Assembly: GCF_014805625.2 (NCBI RefSeq)
Contig: NW_023998423.1
Location: 15,511,229-15,575,228 of the forward strand
DNA length: 64,000 nucleotides
DNA from: Glossina fuscipes
Taxonomy: Eukaryota; Arthropoda; Insecta; Diptera; Glossinidae
Direction of reading: 5' to 3'
Shown here: piece after piece, positions 1 to 13,922 of the stretch
How positions within the stretch are numbered: position 1 is the stretch's first letter
Layout: every line of letters starts with the position of its first letter
Position numbers and translations under genes: made by a program
The notes under the pieces: model-generated
Seen by the model: the letters and a program-made list of their open reading frames with translations, nothing else
The model's database searches: none
What the model was told of the DNA's origin: nothing

Positions 1-224
1 GTGTCCACAAGAAACCGTATCTTATTAATAAAGAAGTGCGCAGCCGCGTCTGATTTTGCTTGCAAGAAGCGAAAATAGATATTGAGCATACTAGCTTATT
101 ATGTATATGCCTATGTGTGATAGATTTTAGAATATGTGTCCACAAGTAATCGTTTAGGCACATGATCTCGTGTACGACACCATAAGTATAAAATGGAAGG
201 CCGTTATGTATATGCCTATGCGTG
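1..224. repeat. Degenerate tandem duplication, about 105-135 bp apart
   Basis: GTGTCCACAAG occurs at 1-11 and 136-146, and ATGTATATGCCTATG at 101-115 and 206-220. The window edge cuts the first unit, so the true extent is unknown. Confidence 0.45.
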
Positions 225-1294
225 TATTATAATTCGTAGGCTAGTCATAGTTCTAATACAATATATTTTATAAATGCACAGACTACAATGTGTTTATACG
301 AGCGAGGAACTGTATCATTATAATGTAGAGGAAAATATGAATACAAAACAGAACATATTTTACGCCTCTTCATTACCCACTTACGCTGAGGAGATGAGCG
401 GCATCTATACTTTCACGTGTAGTTAGTAAGGACGCAAAACAAGTAAATAAGCAAATGTTGTTATTTTAGTCTATATCACGATAATGGGTAATTTTTTAAA
501 TGAAAAATCGTAAAAAAAAAAAAATATTCATAATAATTAAATTTTAATTATAAACAAATTAAAAGAGGATTTTTTTGTTTTTTTTTTTGCTCAGCTGGAT
601 AGTTATTAATATCAAGCGCGCATTGACGACAGCAGTCAGATGAGAGATAAAATTTGTAAAATAAACTTTCATTATTTATCAACAGTTATTTTATTATAAA
701 TGAAAACAAGCGAAAAAGTTATGATTGCCTCTCAGGAGGTCACAACAATATTAATTTCGGTGAGGTATAAAATATATATCTGCAATGGATTCCATAATAT
801 TCTAAAATTTCATTCTTGTAGTTTTATCGAACATTTTAAGGGGTTTTCATAAGCTATTTGCGATGATTTTCAAACTTGATTTAATCACTGAAGTTAAGCC
901 TATAAAAACCAATTTCGTGAGCCTTAGTCCAAAATCTCCATCGCAAAAGAGTGGACGGATAGACAGAAATAGTTAGACCAACTTTGAATCTTAGAAGCTT
1001 ACACTAAATGCACACACCTTATAGCTTAGGCGGTACATCTTTCTGAATACGACAAACACTGGGAAAGACCTAATTTACGCGATGTTCAGTCTGCTTACCG
1101 ATAGTTTGAGTCCTTATTAATACTACATTTATTACATTCATATGTATTGAATACACGAAATAAGTTAAAAGGGAAAGTTCATCAAATACCGACTGTTGGG
1201 CACCCTTAACATCTAAGTGGAATGTGAAGCAAATCTTCGTAAATCCTCTAACAAATTTTGGGCCTATTAGTGAATTATGAATGGGATGAGACTT
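225..1294. other. Unassigned A+T-rich sequence
   Basis: An A run near 515-530 and a T run near 572-588. No ORF, splice pattern or RNA gene that I can support. Confidence 0.6.
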
Positions 1295-1475
1295 ACGTGG
1301 GAGATATTCACATATAATTGTAGCATTTTCAGCTTCTATGTACAGAGGTCGTATTCGTAGATAAATCTGATTAGTGGACTATACGTTGGATCATTATTAC
1401 GTGGCAGATATTCACATATAATTAAATTATTTTCATTTTCTATGTGCAGAGGTTGTATTCATAAGCATAAACTTG
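1295..1475. repeat. Two tandem units, period 104 bp
   Basis: ACGTGGGAGATATTCACATA at 1295 is repeated as ACGTGGCAGATATTCACATA at 1399. The match continues through TTCTATGT(A/G)CAGAGGT(C/T)GTATTC, about 77 bp per copy. Confidence 0.75.
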
Positions 1476-2902
1476 ATCCATTTCTCTGCTGTTTTTTTCT
1501 TTCAATATAACCACTCACTAGGGGATGTAATCTATGCTTGTAACACGTTTACACCGGAGTCATAGCCTAGCCTAAATGCGTGTGTCCTTGGTGAATGTTA
1601 TATCTTTAATCACTAAGCACTTAATGCAGCTAAAAGCAAGCGTGCTTCTCTATCGCACTCAATGTAGCTACAATCGAGTAAGTTGCTCTATCACACGTAG
1701 ATTTGGATCCGCGAATACCGACCTGCTAGTCACAATTTTCATTTGCCTATTTGCCTACTCAGGCAGATGATAGTCGAATACGTTTACTATATGTCTTACT
1801 ATGTTTTCGTTAAACTATTCTTAGTTCATTTGTAACCACTACGTCCATAATTGTTTAGTTCCTTAGACGAATGAAATTAAAGGCCAAACAGTAAGATTTC
1901 TACGAGCAGTCTAGAGCGCTTTCACCAAGGCTCATTAAATATTTGAAATTTTGGATTGTGTTTTAAACATAAGCACAGGAATTTCCAATGCCTTTAGATG
2001 TTTTTCTCTCGAAAAATCTAAACTGAATGAAAAAATTTCGAAAAGAGAAAGAAACTTTTTTCACCGTAGTCGATAAAGAAAAAATTAATGGAAAATGTGT
2101 ATTTCCGACAGGAAACCATCTGAACTCATCTATGGTAAGCATTTATTTCTCATTCCATTTTTCATGGCTTTTAAGATTTTAAGAAAGGATTGATAAGTAG
2201 ATAACTATATCAAGTTAAAATTCTTGGTTTTTTTTTACCAAGTATCTGTCTTTCTCTCCAGCAAGCATTAGAAGGCTCTCCGCTAACTTAGTAGCCATAT
2301 ACTTGTTTTATATAATTCCTTTAATATCGGTTCGCTTTACTATGATTTACTTATAAAGGAAATGATGGACAGTAACTCTTTTCTTTTCATCTCTTAGGGG
2401 TTAGAAATAACTACATAAAGCATAAATTAATAAATTACAAGTCATAAAAGTACATTAACGTTTTGATTTTTTAATTAAAGCCACTAACAAATTATGTGTT
2501 GTTGGTTTTTTAATTAGCTTTTGAAGTATTTCGAGATTTTAATTTTAATTATAATATTATTAATATTAATCTCTCTTTAGCGGTTAGCACAGAAAAACTA
2601 ACTCTTTACTACTACTCACCTTACAATTCCACACAGAATTAAAACATCATATAACTAATTTTCAATCAAATAGGAATAGTTTTCCAATTTCACAGTGTAA
2701 TTAGGAGATAATTTGTGTGGGATTTTTCCGCAAAAGCATACAGTGAATGTTAACTAATATTACTGTTATCATATAAGTGGTTTAAATTACTTCCCATTGT
2801 GTGCTTGCAATAACTTTTACTTTACTTCTGGTTCGTTTAGCCAAATTGTTGGTGCTAATCTTGAAAGTTAAGCTTTTTATACTCTACACAACTTGTGTTA
2901 CA
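1476..2902. other. Unassigned A+T-rich sequence
   Basis: Only one short ORF (1576-1770) of no recognisable family. It includes several TTAATTAA-type A+T stretches. Confidence 0.6.
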
Positions 2903-3227
2903 AGGGCAGTTCAATTTGCATGGATGTATGCAACGCATAGAAGCGTTTGAGATAGACCCGCTCTCTAATATAACGTTTGATGCAAATGGATGCACTTTCT
3001 CGATCGATCTACGCTTGTCTGTCCGTCTTCTTATTTTCTCTTCAGCCTACAGGCAGCAACTTTTTCGATATTTTGATGAGATTTGGTCAACTGACGTGAC
3101 TTGGTCCAAGGAACAATGCAATTACAAATTGGTCAAATCGGACCACTTTTTCGACTACTTCACATATAACGTTGGCTGTTGGTTGATATAGGGCCAGTAG
3201 TCACTATAGCATTTTTACCTGCTTGTT
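2903..3227 (+). mobile_element. Family-1 dispersed repeat, short copy
   Basis: It contains the family signature TTTGAGATAGACCCGC, then CTTGTCTGTCCGTCTTC, then TATTTTGATGAGATTTGGTC. It ends near a degenerate 3' end (ACTATAGCATTTTTACCTGC). The 98-codon ORF across it is an artefact of the repeat. Confidence 0.6.
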
Positions 3228-6200
3228 ACTTGCCATCTATTGTTCCCTTGCATTTATTTCGCCAAACTTTGAACTGCTTTGGTCGTTTGAAATCTGTTTA
3301 ATGTTATCTCTAATCTTCTACGTACTTGTTTTTGAACGTGTCTTTGTTTTATTTACAATCATCTACCAACAAACCTTTCCCCGATCCTCTCTTTCCACGC
3401 CACAAAGAGTTTATCTGACATATTTCAGAAGGAAAATTAACCCCGAATAAGTAATGGGCTTATGAAACATTGTGTGTATATAAGCTAAGCTTGTCGTTCT
3501 AGTCTTGATATATAGAAATATATGTTAGATACCCCAAAGAGCACTGATATTGAAGTGGAAGTTGAGATCATTTTCCTACTTGTTCAATGCTGTCACAAAA
3601 ATAAGCCATTGAAACTTGATGTAGCCGTAGGCCGCATAACAAGCTTGAATATGAATGGGATCCATCAAGGAGGACAAAGTCCAAATAAGTCGGTTTTTAA
3701 GGTTTCATGTCACTAACTTAGTAATAATTAAACAAAGAGCTGAGATTTGATAAACAAAATTTACGAAAGTCAACTAAACGACAAATGCTGAGCCGTTTGC
3801 AGATAAAAACAAAAAATTTTTTAATGTGATATGTTATTTCAAAGTCACACAAAGGCGTGTATAATGTTCTTATATCCCAGAATAAATACATTTTAATACG
3901 AGATATTTGCTTCTATGACAAGATCTATTTACTCGAGCGTTTATATTACTTCGATCCACATTTCCATAACGTGTAATAGATCGATTTAAGAACAACTTAC
4001 CGACTCTGATTGAAAGTGAAACCGTAGAGAGTAACATTAAAACATAAAACAGGAGAACAGTTTCATTCAAACTGATGCGATGATAAATCTTCGGGTTTTT
4101 GAATGTATGTCACTTTCAATGTTTCCTTGCAAAAGATAAAAATCGAATATGTAAACTCTAATCTATCATTCCATGGCATTTTATTATACTTTGATCGGCC
4201 AGTTTGAATAAATCGTTGTACATAGTTTTTTTTTTTTTACTTTTGGTCTTTTTGCTGACATGTTTTTTTGTTTTTTTTTTTTTTTTGACCACTTCAACTC
4301 CATTCTTGTGGAAAATTTTTATAATTTTCATATATATGACCTTTTATCCGTTGTTTTTATGTAAATTTTTTCTAGTTTTCATTTCATTATTTTTCTTTTT
4401 TCTTTAACATAACATATTTTCATATATCCCTAAACTAACTATATCCAGCAGATGAAATGTGCATAGACATGTAAGCATATAAAGATTATAACGCTTATTC
4501 ACTCTCAGCATATATCAAAAAAGCAAACAGTTTTCTATGACACGTTAACTTAAATATAAATTTAAATACTCGTACATATATATATATATATATATATTTA
4601 TATAAAAGTATTTTGCTTCTGCATGTGCTGCTATAAGTGTACATTCATGCAATTAAAACGAGGTCAGTGCTTAAAGTTAAGAGTTGTCATCATGGAAATT
4701 ACACGTTTCTATTAATATTATGCTTTTCCATTCCATTCTTTATGTATATATAAAAGTGTGAGTGTATATACGAAAGTCTACAAGTGACATATGTACGCAT
4801 ATTTACGAAATTCGGACCGTAAGAAGGAATGTAAGAGAAATGGCTTTTAGAAGAATTTTACTCTCTCCACTCATTCACACATGCCGTTATAAGTGGCCAG
4901 CATTTGCTAAAGACTGATTTTAATAGCAACAAAAAAAAAAAAAAAAAAAACTTTAGCTGTCTTTACATAGGACTGATTATTAAACGAGACATTTAATTGT
5001 TTAAAAGAAATTAAACTCTTACCAAGCATTCATTTCAAGTTTTTTAAAAGAACTGTCTGTCTTACGTTAATGCCGACAAATCCTTACTTACATACACATA
5101 TAGGAAAATCCAAGTTGTCACGTAATGGCATTTGCTTCACAAAAGCATTCGCTTAAGAGATAGTTACACAGCAGTCTTCTTTTTGCCTTCAACTGTTACT
5201 TTGGAAAGTGATTGATATTCATTGCGGTTGAGGGATTAATTTTTAAAAAATTGATTTATAATTTATTTAATCTTTAATCTTCCTTTAATTAAATAATGAT
5301 ATGGAATAAATTAAAAATGAATCAATAACTTACCAATACTTATACAATATTTAGAGGAATGATTTAAAAAATATATTTACTTTTCATAGGAAATACTTGA
5401 AGTAAATAGACGATAATACTTAGTTAGTGGCATTGTCATTATGTCCTCAGAAAAGAATGAAAAAAAAGGATTTATTTAGCTTATAACCATCAATCTTTGT
5501 TGTACGCTATTTGATGGCGGAATTAGGATTCATTCATTCCATATATGCCGTATATTCTCAATCATCATCTACTACACGGCTTGGCGCAGCATTTTGCAGA
5601 TAACTCCAACTTCATGTTTGCATATTCCGATTTTATCAGTATACGATTTTTTCGTAACTACGAATGCAATGTTGTAGTGATTTGACGGATTATCGTATTG
5701 ACGCAATTTCAACCGAGGACTCCAATTTTCAAGTGATAATAATGACAACGAGCCCTTGCATTCGGGCCAAATTTGCCAAGAATGTTGAGAAAGAATCTAA
5801 GAACAATTTCACTCTTCTTGCTGTTCGTGATCGAATGGAACGCAAAATGCTCGATTTACTTAAGTACATCATGCCTTTTATTTAGACATTTTATTTACAG
5901 GCGTAGTTGCGCCACATCTAAGTTAACCTCTGTGAGCTTCAAAGTTCTGCTTAACTTAACAAACGTATTTGAACTTTTGAAGTCATGAACTTGCAACTGT
6001 GCAGGCTGACCCGTCTAAATATCTATAAAGTCATTGAACAGTTATGGGCCATTGTTACATGGATCTGTGTTACGTGAGCTCAGTTAAAGCTAAAGGTAAA
6101 TTTATTCGCCGGGCCCCATAAATGAAACATCCAAAGGAGTGAGCTAAATTTAAATCAAACAGGTACCCAGAAAACAGAAACAAGAAAAACAAATCAAGTT

Positions 6201-6605
6201 CTTCCAATCTCTTGCCTTACACCAGCCGGATTTGAATTATTTTTAAAATAAACCCTTTTAATTATCCGCCTTACACCAACTGGATTCGGATTATTTTCAT
6301 AATTTTCTAATGCAATCTTCTGTAAGATTGTGAAATTTTGTTAATAATTTCATGTCAGTCTTTTGGGGACTTAATGGTTTCAGAAGCTTGAAACTCTTAA
6401 AAGATCAGAATATATAAAATAGTTTCTTTTACTTGCACTACACTCTCCAAGAACAATGCAAGCTTGCCCCTTTTCGTTTTCTTATGATATTATGTTAATA
6501 TTTAGGAGAAGGAGGGTCGATTTTCTTCAAATTCGAATCAGCTGATCTCTTCATGTGCAGTCGGCTGACTTCTTCAAATGCAGCGGCTGCGAATATTATC
6601 CAGTT
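3228..6605. other. Unassigned sequence with low-complexity tracts
   Basis: It holds T runs at 4229-4288, a (TA)n at 4574-4598 and an A run at 4930-4950. A higher-complexity stretch at 5600-5990 has two overlapping short ORFs, but no homology or splice context is visible. Confidence 0.55.
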
Positions 6606-6795
6606 CAACTGACTTTGAATAACATCAACAAATAACATGTCAGGTGACTTCGAATGAGATCCAGTGGTATCAACTGACTTTGAATAACATCAACAAATAA
6701 CATGTCAGGTGACTTCGAATGAGATCGATTAGTATCGGCTGACTTTCAATAACACCAATAAATAACATGTCAGCTGACTTTGAAAAGAGAGGGAC
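6606..6795. repeat. Three tandem 65-bp units
   Basis: Units begin at 6606, 6671 and 6736. Each holds CTGACTTTGAATAACATCAA, AATAACATGTCA and G(G/C)TGACTT. Units 1 and 2 are nearly identical, while unit 3 is diverged. A fragment of the motif (CAGCTGATC, CGGCTGACTTC) extends upstream to about 6538. Confidence 0.85.
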
Positions 6796-9700
6796 ACTGA
6801 TCGGTAATTTGCTGCCCCTGCTGGACTGAAAGGACTAACGTAATGCTCACTGTAAGTTTAATGACCATTGCAATGTTAGTCGGGATTCTTCGCTTACTCG
6901 CCCATTCAGGCTAATGCAAATTGGCCAACAGAGATTGATATAATACAAGTAAATTTGAATTTGGGTGAATTGAATGGATAGTCCAGAGAGCACCCCAGAA
7001 AGCTGAATTTTCTCACGGAGCTTAACCCAACCACAGCCCCTTTAACTATTACTGCCCTTTTATAACATTAGCTGTGCATAATAATATCTTTAAAGAGAAC
7101 AATAAAAAAGTGATGGATCTTTTTCTTTCCCTTTTTGCTAAAGGTTCAAGTTTTCCGTTCACATATAATTTTCTTCCTGATATCTAGCAAAAATAAGTTC
7201 TTTTTAAATTCAATGGACTCTTTTCCACTACTTTCTATAGTCATTGTTAGGCGAAGAGCGTTTTTTATGACGCGATATAATTCTCTATTTCACAGTCCTT
7301 TTAGCAACCTCTCCAATATTTAAGCCTGAAAGAAATTTTTTTGTTTGAATGAAAGCAAATTTGGTTTAATTTTTTCGCTTGTTTTTTGTTTTACTTTCGT
7401 TTTTTTATTTTTCGTTCTATTTCCAACAAGTAGTTGCTTGCCATCCGTAGATATGAATGAAAATTGTTCACCGCATATGAATGAATGTTCGTTTATTTTT
7501 GTTTTTTGTTGAACTTTAAATTTTACGCTTTGCTTATCATTTCAAAACAACGATAACCACTACAAGGACAATAAAGACGACGATGACTTCATGTATAGGA
7601 ATTAAACTGTACGAGTACGTAATCAAAGATCAACAAAGCATATGCAAATAATATAAAAATATATATATATGAACGCATGCAAGCTTACACGTACATGTAC
7701 GTACATGCATACGCGCACATATAAAATCTATGGAATACGGACATGTTTTTACACTAAACTTTTGTTAGTCTGTAATTTGTCGTATTTAAAGCAAATACAC
7801 ACAAGCACGTCCATAGCTCTTTACATATGCAGAGCACTTGAATATGTAGATTTTTTTGCAAATATATGTTTAAAGGAAGTACACATAAATACACATAGAC
7901 ATAGGCAAGCATATGCCAGTAATTGCTATATCCATTATAGTCAGCGTATTAAATTTGTCCAATCTTTGAGATTTAATAGCTTTTTCGAAATCCATTAAGA
8001 CCGTATAATTATTACAAGGAACTTTTTGCTAAAGCGAACCATTTTCTTTGAATTATATTATATTAGATTTTATTTATATCAGATTTTTCACATTTCCAAA
8101 GTCGAAAGCGTTCACTTTGGAATTATCTAGAAATCCAATTCGATTTAGCATTTGTTCGCGAACAATTGCTAGTGTTGCTTGTAACTTCAAATTGAGTATC
8201 GAACTGAAATTTGTCACCTTCGGGGTTGGCTTAGATTGCATTTGGCGCAGGCAATAGAGTCTAGGTCATATAAGATCCCATTGATTCGAACAATGAACGC
8301 CAATAAATTTCACGAGTTGCGTTATTTTAATGCTTGGTCTCGATTCTTAAAACTTTCCAAGCATCGGGGCCTACTTTTGATTCAACGGCTTCAGAAAGAG
8401 CGCAAAGTGATCTCACTTAGTTTCGACAACAACACGAAACTTAAATGCTCATGAATGTAATAATGCCTATAAAAGTGTGCCCTGTTTCATTAGCAATTCA
8501 TGTCCATCGTAAGACCCGTAAGGTTTTTTATTGAAGCTTAATGCTTGGCCGCAATACTCAGCACTTTCGACATGTGGCTTCAAGATAACTACGTAGTAAC
8601 GGAAAGAAAACGCCACTATTAAAAATAAAGTTAATAGGAGGGGAGGGGTTTCCATTATTTAAAACGTTATATATTTGTTAATAACGAAAAAAAGAAATCC
8701 GTTTATTTATGCCCGCTCACTGAAATGGTAATGCAAGGTTTAATCTAAAATTATTCTTTTTCTAAATCATCTAAGTCGCTCTAAAATAATTCACAAATAT
8801 ATTAATATGTAATCATATATAGTGATTAATAATCTTTTAATTACTTTTAATCTTACGCCATTATCGATTTTCTTTATCTTTTTGATTTATTACTATATTA
8901 ACTATAAAGCCGTAGGTCAATATACATGAAATCATCATATATAAGAGAGGTCATAATGTAAGCTCAAATGTAATTCGTTGCAAGTGCTACTGACGGAATC
9001 ACCTTGCTTCATGGTATTCCCAGAAATCATTTACATTTACGGAGTCGATTAATCTTAGAGCGGCGGGACTTGTCCTCCCGCCTTTTTGGGCAGAATATGA
9101 GTATTTTTGTTATCCCCTTAATAAGAAAAGCGCTGTTAATTAAAAGTGAGACTGCCTGACGGCAACAACGCAACGGATAATAGTATATTCCAGAGTTAAC
9201 AATGTTGATAACCTGTTCCAATATTTGTTTCATTTAGTGTTCAGCTCAACTTTCTTAGTTGCCGATAAAATTTCTTGGTCACGATTCTCTTTAACGGAAC
9301 TAACAAATAACACTTGAACTCCATCTCCCGCCCTAAAGTTATCTATATCCGGTTTCTTAGTCTAGGCTGAATCGCACTTTTCTGCTCTTTCGATATCGTA
9401 TAATGTGCATTGTTATCCATCCGTCCGAATCCAGCAGCACTTTTCTTCGAATTAAACAAGAGAAGTAACGCTTCGTATGATTGGCGTTTATTTAGTAAAT
9501 ATCCAATATTCAATATTCAATGTATCAAGAAAGATAGAATAAAGTCTATGTACATAACATAGATCAAGCAAAAACTTCGTAGCGCTTCTCTCATATTTTA
9601 GAAGTACGTTATTAAACCAAATGCCACTTATCTGATAAGACCATTATACCATTGCACAATTGAACTTCTGTCGCTTCTGCACGGAACACACACAATCGTC

Positions 9701-12446
9701 TTTTGAAGTCAATCTTCACCTCCAGATAGCAAAACAAATGGTGGTCAAATTGGCCATGATTTGCGCCGCACGGCGGATGTACAAAAAATTCTTAGCGAAG
9801 TTCTCTCAAGTTTGCGAAGCTTTATTTCTCTTTTTCCGTGATCCAGAATTTTTTCCTGTTTATGATAAAAAACAGAAAAAAAAAGTTTGTATATTAATAA
9901 AAACAGGCCACGAACTTTTTTCTGACATAAAAATCACATTAGTTTTAGACAAAAGCATCAATCTTTCTCGATAACTTTACAGCTTTCTATCGAAATTGCA
10001 TTCATCATAAATGCAAAACTTATTTAATCATAAGACAAAAAGGATATATGGTATCGAAGGATTCGTTGTAAACCAAAGATTGTTTTTTTTACAGTTTCCA
10101 TTAAACTGTTCTGTTGACAAATGGAATACATTTTATATACTACAAGGACATGCTTGGCTTGCATATTTATTTCATCTTTTCCATACAAATTAAAAAAAAA
10201 AAAAAACTTATTAATAAAAACCCACTCTCCACTCTATGCGTTGTTATTATTATTATCAAATTATGTTAAGTCTGGTTTTTTTATTTATCATAAATTTTGT
10301 TTACAAGTTTTCTTTTCTTCTAAAAAATTCTTCTTCTTCTCTTTTTTTTTAGCTTTTTAAATTTCATATAATGAGCACAGATTTCTGCTAAACCGTGCCG
10401 CCTTTCCACTTCAGTCGTTTTCATGAATTGAAAATGTGATAAATACGTGAATGCATTAAAATGCTTGTATTTTATACAAAGTATACAAAACGGATGTGTA
10501 TAACAATAATTATGTGTTGAATTCAGGGAAGCGGATGAATACATTTGCCTTTTAAGTCATACACGTATTAATAGATAGCTTAAAAAATAGAAACATTGTA
10601 AGCGTCATTTATCGTTTAAGCATAAACGCTGGTATTTAAGTCATTAAAGTCTCTTTAAGAAATTTAATAATCTTTCAAAATTCATAGCAAGCATCAAGCG
10701 TTTACTTGCTTTAATAGTAACAATGAAAAAGAAATGCAAATCTGATCGTTTTTGAAGTCTACTGCCTTGTGCTCATAGATATATCATACCCGCAAACCCG
10801 CAAAAAACAATATTTTTATTTTGAGGAGTTAGTACAAGCTTCCACCATTTTCTACCAAAAGTTCGGAATTTCAGAACACGTGTCATGCGAAGTATTGCCC
10901 GCTACTTTTTCCCATGCGATACTACGTCGAAAGAAGTTTTCATCTTTTGAGACTACTTACGAATCAATCCATCTTTTGGTATCTTCGTAAAGCGGACGTA
11001 AAGAACTGCTCAGACATGTCACAGAAGGGGCAGTATCTGGCGAATACGGCTGGCGGGGTAGGACTTCCCATTTCAACGCTTTCAAGTATGCTCTGACGGA
11101 CAACATGCAACGTGGCGTAACTGAATCAATAATGGGCGCCTCTTTCCTTGAGTGCTCAGCTCAGTCTCAATCGTTTCACTCGATTTGAGCAACCCATAAT
11201 ACATAATATCAAGCTGATCTCGCCAAATACACAAGACGTGTTTTTCCTAAGAATATACGGGTTTTAACAGTTTGAGGTTATGTTGTTACCAGATGATCAA
11301 ACTTATACGATATTGTCTGGCAATTTCAATTCAAAGACCTTCTGGTCTGAGGTCATCTTTGGTGAAATGGTGGGAAGTCTGTAATCTCCATACTTGCACT
11401 ACTATTGTTTACATTATACTGCGTGTTACACGATAAGTCAGTTGAGTGGCTTTTATATTTAGTCGCAGAAAGGAGAATATATTGATCGCATGCGAGAACT
11501 TTATTTACAAAGTTCATACATTATATTACAAATAAAAAGGATATAAAGGATGACCAGAGGATATTCAGATGATATGATTTTTTAGCTTGGTTATGACACC
11601 ACTTACCTACATACACATCTCTTTTCGGATATTCAGTCAAATTTAGATAGGAGTTATCTTACATTACTTGATTGCAAGAAATAAGGTTTGAAAGCTGTGT
11701 GTCTAACTACGTTTGAATGTGAAAGCGATAAAGAATTTAGACAATCGAGCAAACAGAGTAAAAATTTACTGTTTCTTTTTATTGTTTTTTTTAAGAGAAA
11801 ATAATATGCGAACAACGTGCTTATCGAAGAATGGATGAAACTGCAAAAAAAGGCGTCAAAGTTCCCATTAACGTCACTTAAAACAATAAATGAAAGTTTA
11901 TGGCCTTGGGGGCGCAATCATGCGTTAGGAAGTGCTCCACCTTGCCCAGACAACTGATTGCACTCCCTATACTTAACAATTAATGCGGCTAAAGCGCGCA
12001 ATTGAGGTAAAGTGCGTAACGCTCCATAGAAAAGACGTAATCTCCCCCGACGATGTTAGAACACATGCATTTTTAATGGCTAAGCCAAAATTATCCTAAC
12101 ATTGCTGGAAAGTGTCATGACGTGCCGCATCCTTATTTCAATGTTTGTACAACCCTCCTACTGATATACAATTGATTTCAAATTTTTCGCTTAGAAATCT
12201 GACAAATTTCGAAATGACGGCGAAATGGTTTTGGTAGAGAAATAGCAGAAATTTATCGGTGAACTGACGCATATTTAGTTCGACGAATTCTAAAAACACT
12301 ACACTTGCATTTTAGAGGAGAAGCACCACAACCTTTTCCCGCAATCTAGTATCCATTATAAGTTGAGCCTTCTGTATTAATGTTGCTTGTTGAACACAGT
12401 TGGCTAAGCAGACAGACGAAGAAATCTATAAATGAAATCCACATGG

Positions 12447-12456
12447 NNNNNNNNNN
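12447..12456. other. Assembly gap (10 N)
   Basis: Ten N bases; a fixed-length placeholder is likely, so the true distance and the join are uncertain here. Confidence 0.98.
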
Positions 12457-12838
12457 ACTGAATTCTCCATTGTATACGTATTTATGTATATTTGTTGGGC
12501 AATTTTTTTTTTTTTTTTAATCAATCTCTTAACGGGTTAATTATGGTCTTTAGAGTATTTAGTAAATGTTGTAATCAAATTAGTAAACTATTTAAATATA
12601 TATGATTTAAATCGTCTATATAAAGTATGGTAAAGTAATTAATTAAATTATTTTTGCTTTGCATTGCGAACACAATGATGTTATTGCATGATATCTGTAC
12701 CGCAATATCAAAATTCTAATTAGATTTTCCTAAATATTTAACAGGCAATGATTGTGTGACATTTTATTAATTTGCTATGAATTATGAAAGTTAATTAATA
12801 ACTTTTGTGCGATTAAAAGCTGACTCAGCTGCCATAAC

Positions 12839-12870
<32 letters not shown>
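12839..12870. repeat. (AGT)n microsatellite
   Basis: About ten AGT trinucleotides; a shorter cousin lies at 43124-43140. Confidence 0.95.
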
Positions 12871-13850
12871 CTAGACTGATGGTGTATTAAGCAACTAAAT
12901 TGAAATCAACATCTTTTGTTTTTGATCATAAATCAAATTAAATTCCAAATTGGTTATGCACGCTTCACATTATTTATTGCAATTTACTCTTTACACCAAA
13001 ACGGAAAACTTACCAAACAATCAACCTATGCACACAACCGCCGACTCAAAGTCGCCTGCATATATGCTTACTTAAAGTACAACTAAAGTCCGTAGATATG
13101 TATCGATGGTTGTGCGTGCGTATGCACCACCATGCATATGTATCGAGGCTTACGAGTGTATGCGGTGACATTAAATCAATTAGCATGGACTTGACTTGTT
13201 CCTAAAATATAAGAGCCGATAATTTTATGAAATGCTTTTACCAGACATGACAAACACGTCGATGATGGGAATAAATAGAAATTTAATTGAATGCCAAAAA
13301 ATTATCATGAAAATGTACTTGCATGACATTCAATAAAACGACCGAGCAAAAGCATATATAATACACCACTCAATAATATCGTAGGATGACATACAAGCAT
13401 TTAGGATGACTATTGACGAATCAACTTCTGTACAAGTTACAGTTGTTTTAGTGACACTCAGCACAACATTCAAATTTTTCCACGGTTTTACAAGAACGAA
13501 CGTACGGTCACCAAAACGACCACAAACTTGCAATGCAAGGTACCGATCGGGATGTCGCATGAATTTCTATTTCAAAATCATGCGATATGTTATCCTAAAT
13601 ACTTATTCAATGATGTCTTGTACATCTTTCTATGCATGTATACGATATATTTATGTATGTATATACAATTTACTTAAAATCGAAAACTATTTATATCTAA
13701 AATTTTCTCTGCATCAACATATATCATAATGAAGAACATCAGTTGTACCGAAGAGGCATATCTCAATGTATAAGTATTTCGAACTTCAAATGCAAGAGAA
13801 ATTATTTGAAAGCAAATTGTGTTCTAATTAAATTTTTCTATATACTGCAG

Positions 13851-13922
13851 GCACAGGTATGGGAATAGACAGGCAACTTTACTTCATTCTGCAGAAACTC
13901 TCATCAAAGAATTCTGTTGCAG
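13851..13922 (+). other. Candidate 72-nt symmetric micro-exon of an unidentified gene
   Basis: A T-rich tract and acceptor (TTTTTCTATATACTGCAG) directly precede 72 nt that end at TTGCAG|GTAAAC. The block is a multiple of three and open in two of three frames (one reads TGMGIDRQLYFILQKLSSKN; the other starts HRYGNRQATLLH). It stands out from its A+T-rich surroundings. It could be an alternatively used exon of a gene with introns larger than this window, or a chance pairing of splice-like sites. I do not recognise the peptide. Confidence 0.3.

Larger units (their letters stand above)
6796..13850. other. Unassigned sequence around the assembly gap
   Basis: I found no gene. Short ORFs (for example 9660-9974, 104 codons) show no known motifs. 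Somewhat GC-richer patches at 9040-9480 and 10850-11250 may be old insertions. A purine/pyrimidine-alternating stretch with repeated TACGTACATG lies at 7670-7720. Confidence 0.5.

Noticed and set aside
9660..9974. 104-codon ORF
   Set aside because: No recognised motif, no splice structure, Lys/Phe-rich from A and T tracts.
10950..11200. Short peptides such as SFLECSAQSQ, faintly like the end of small GTPases
   Set aside because: The match is a few residues in a different frame from the neighbouring open stretch and no other G-box motif is present.
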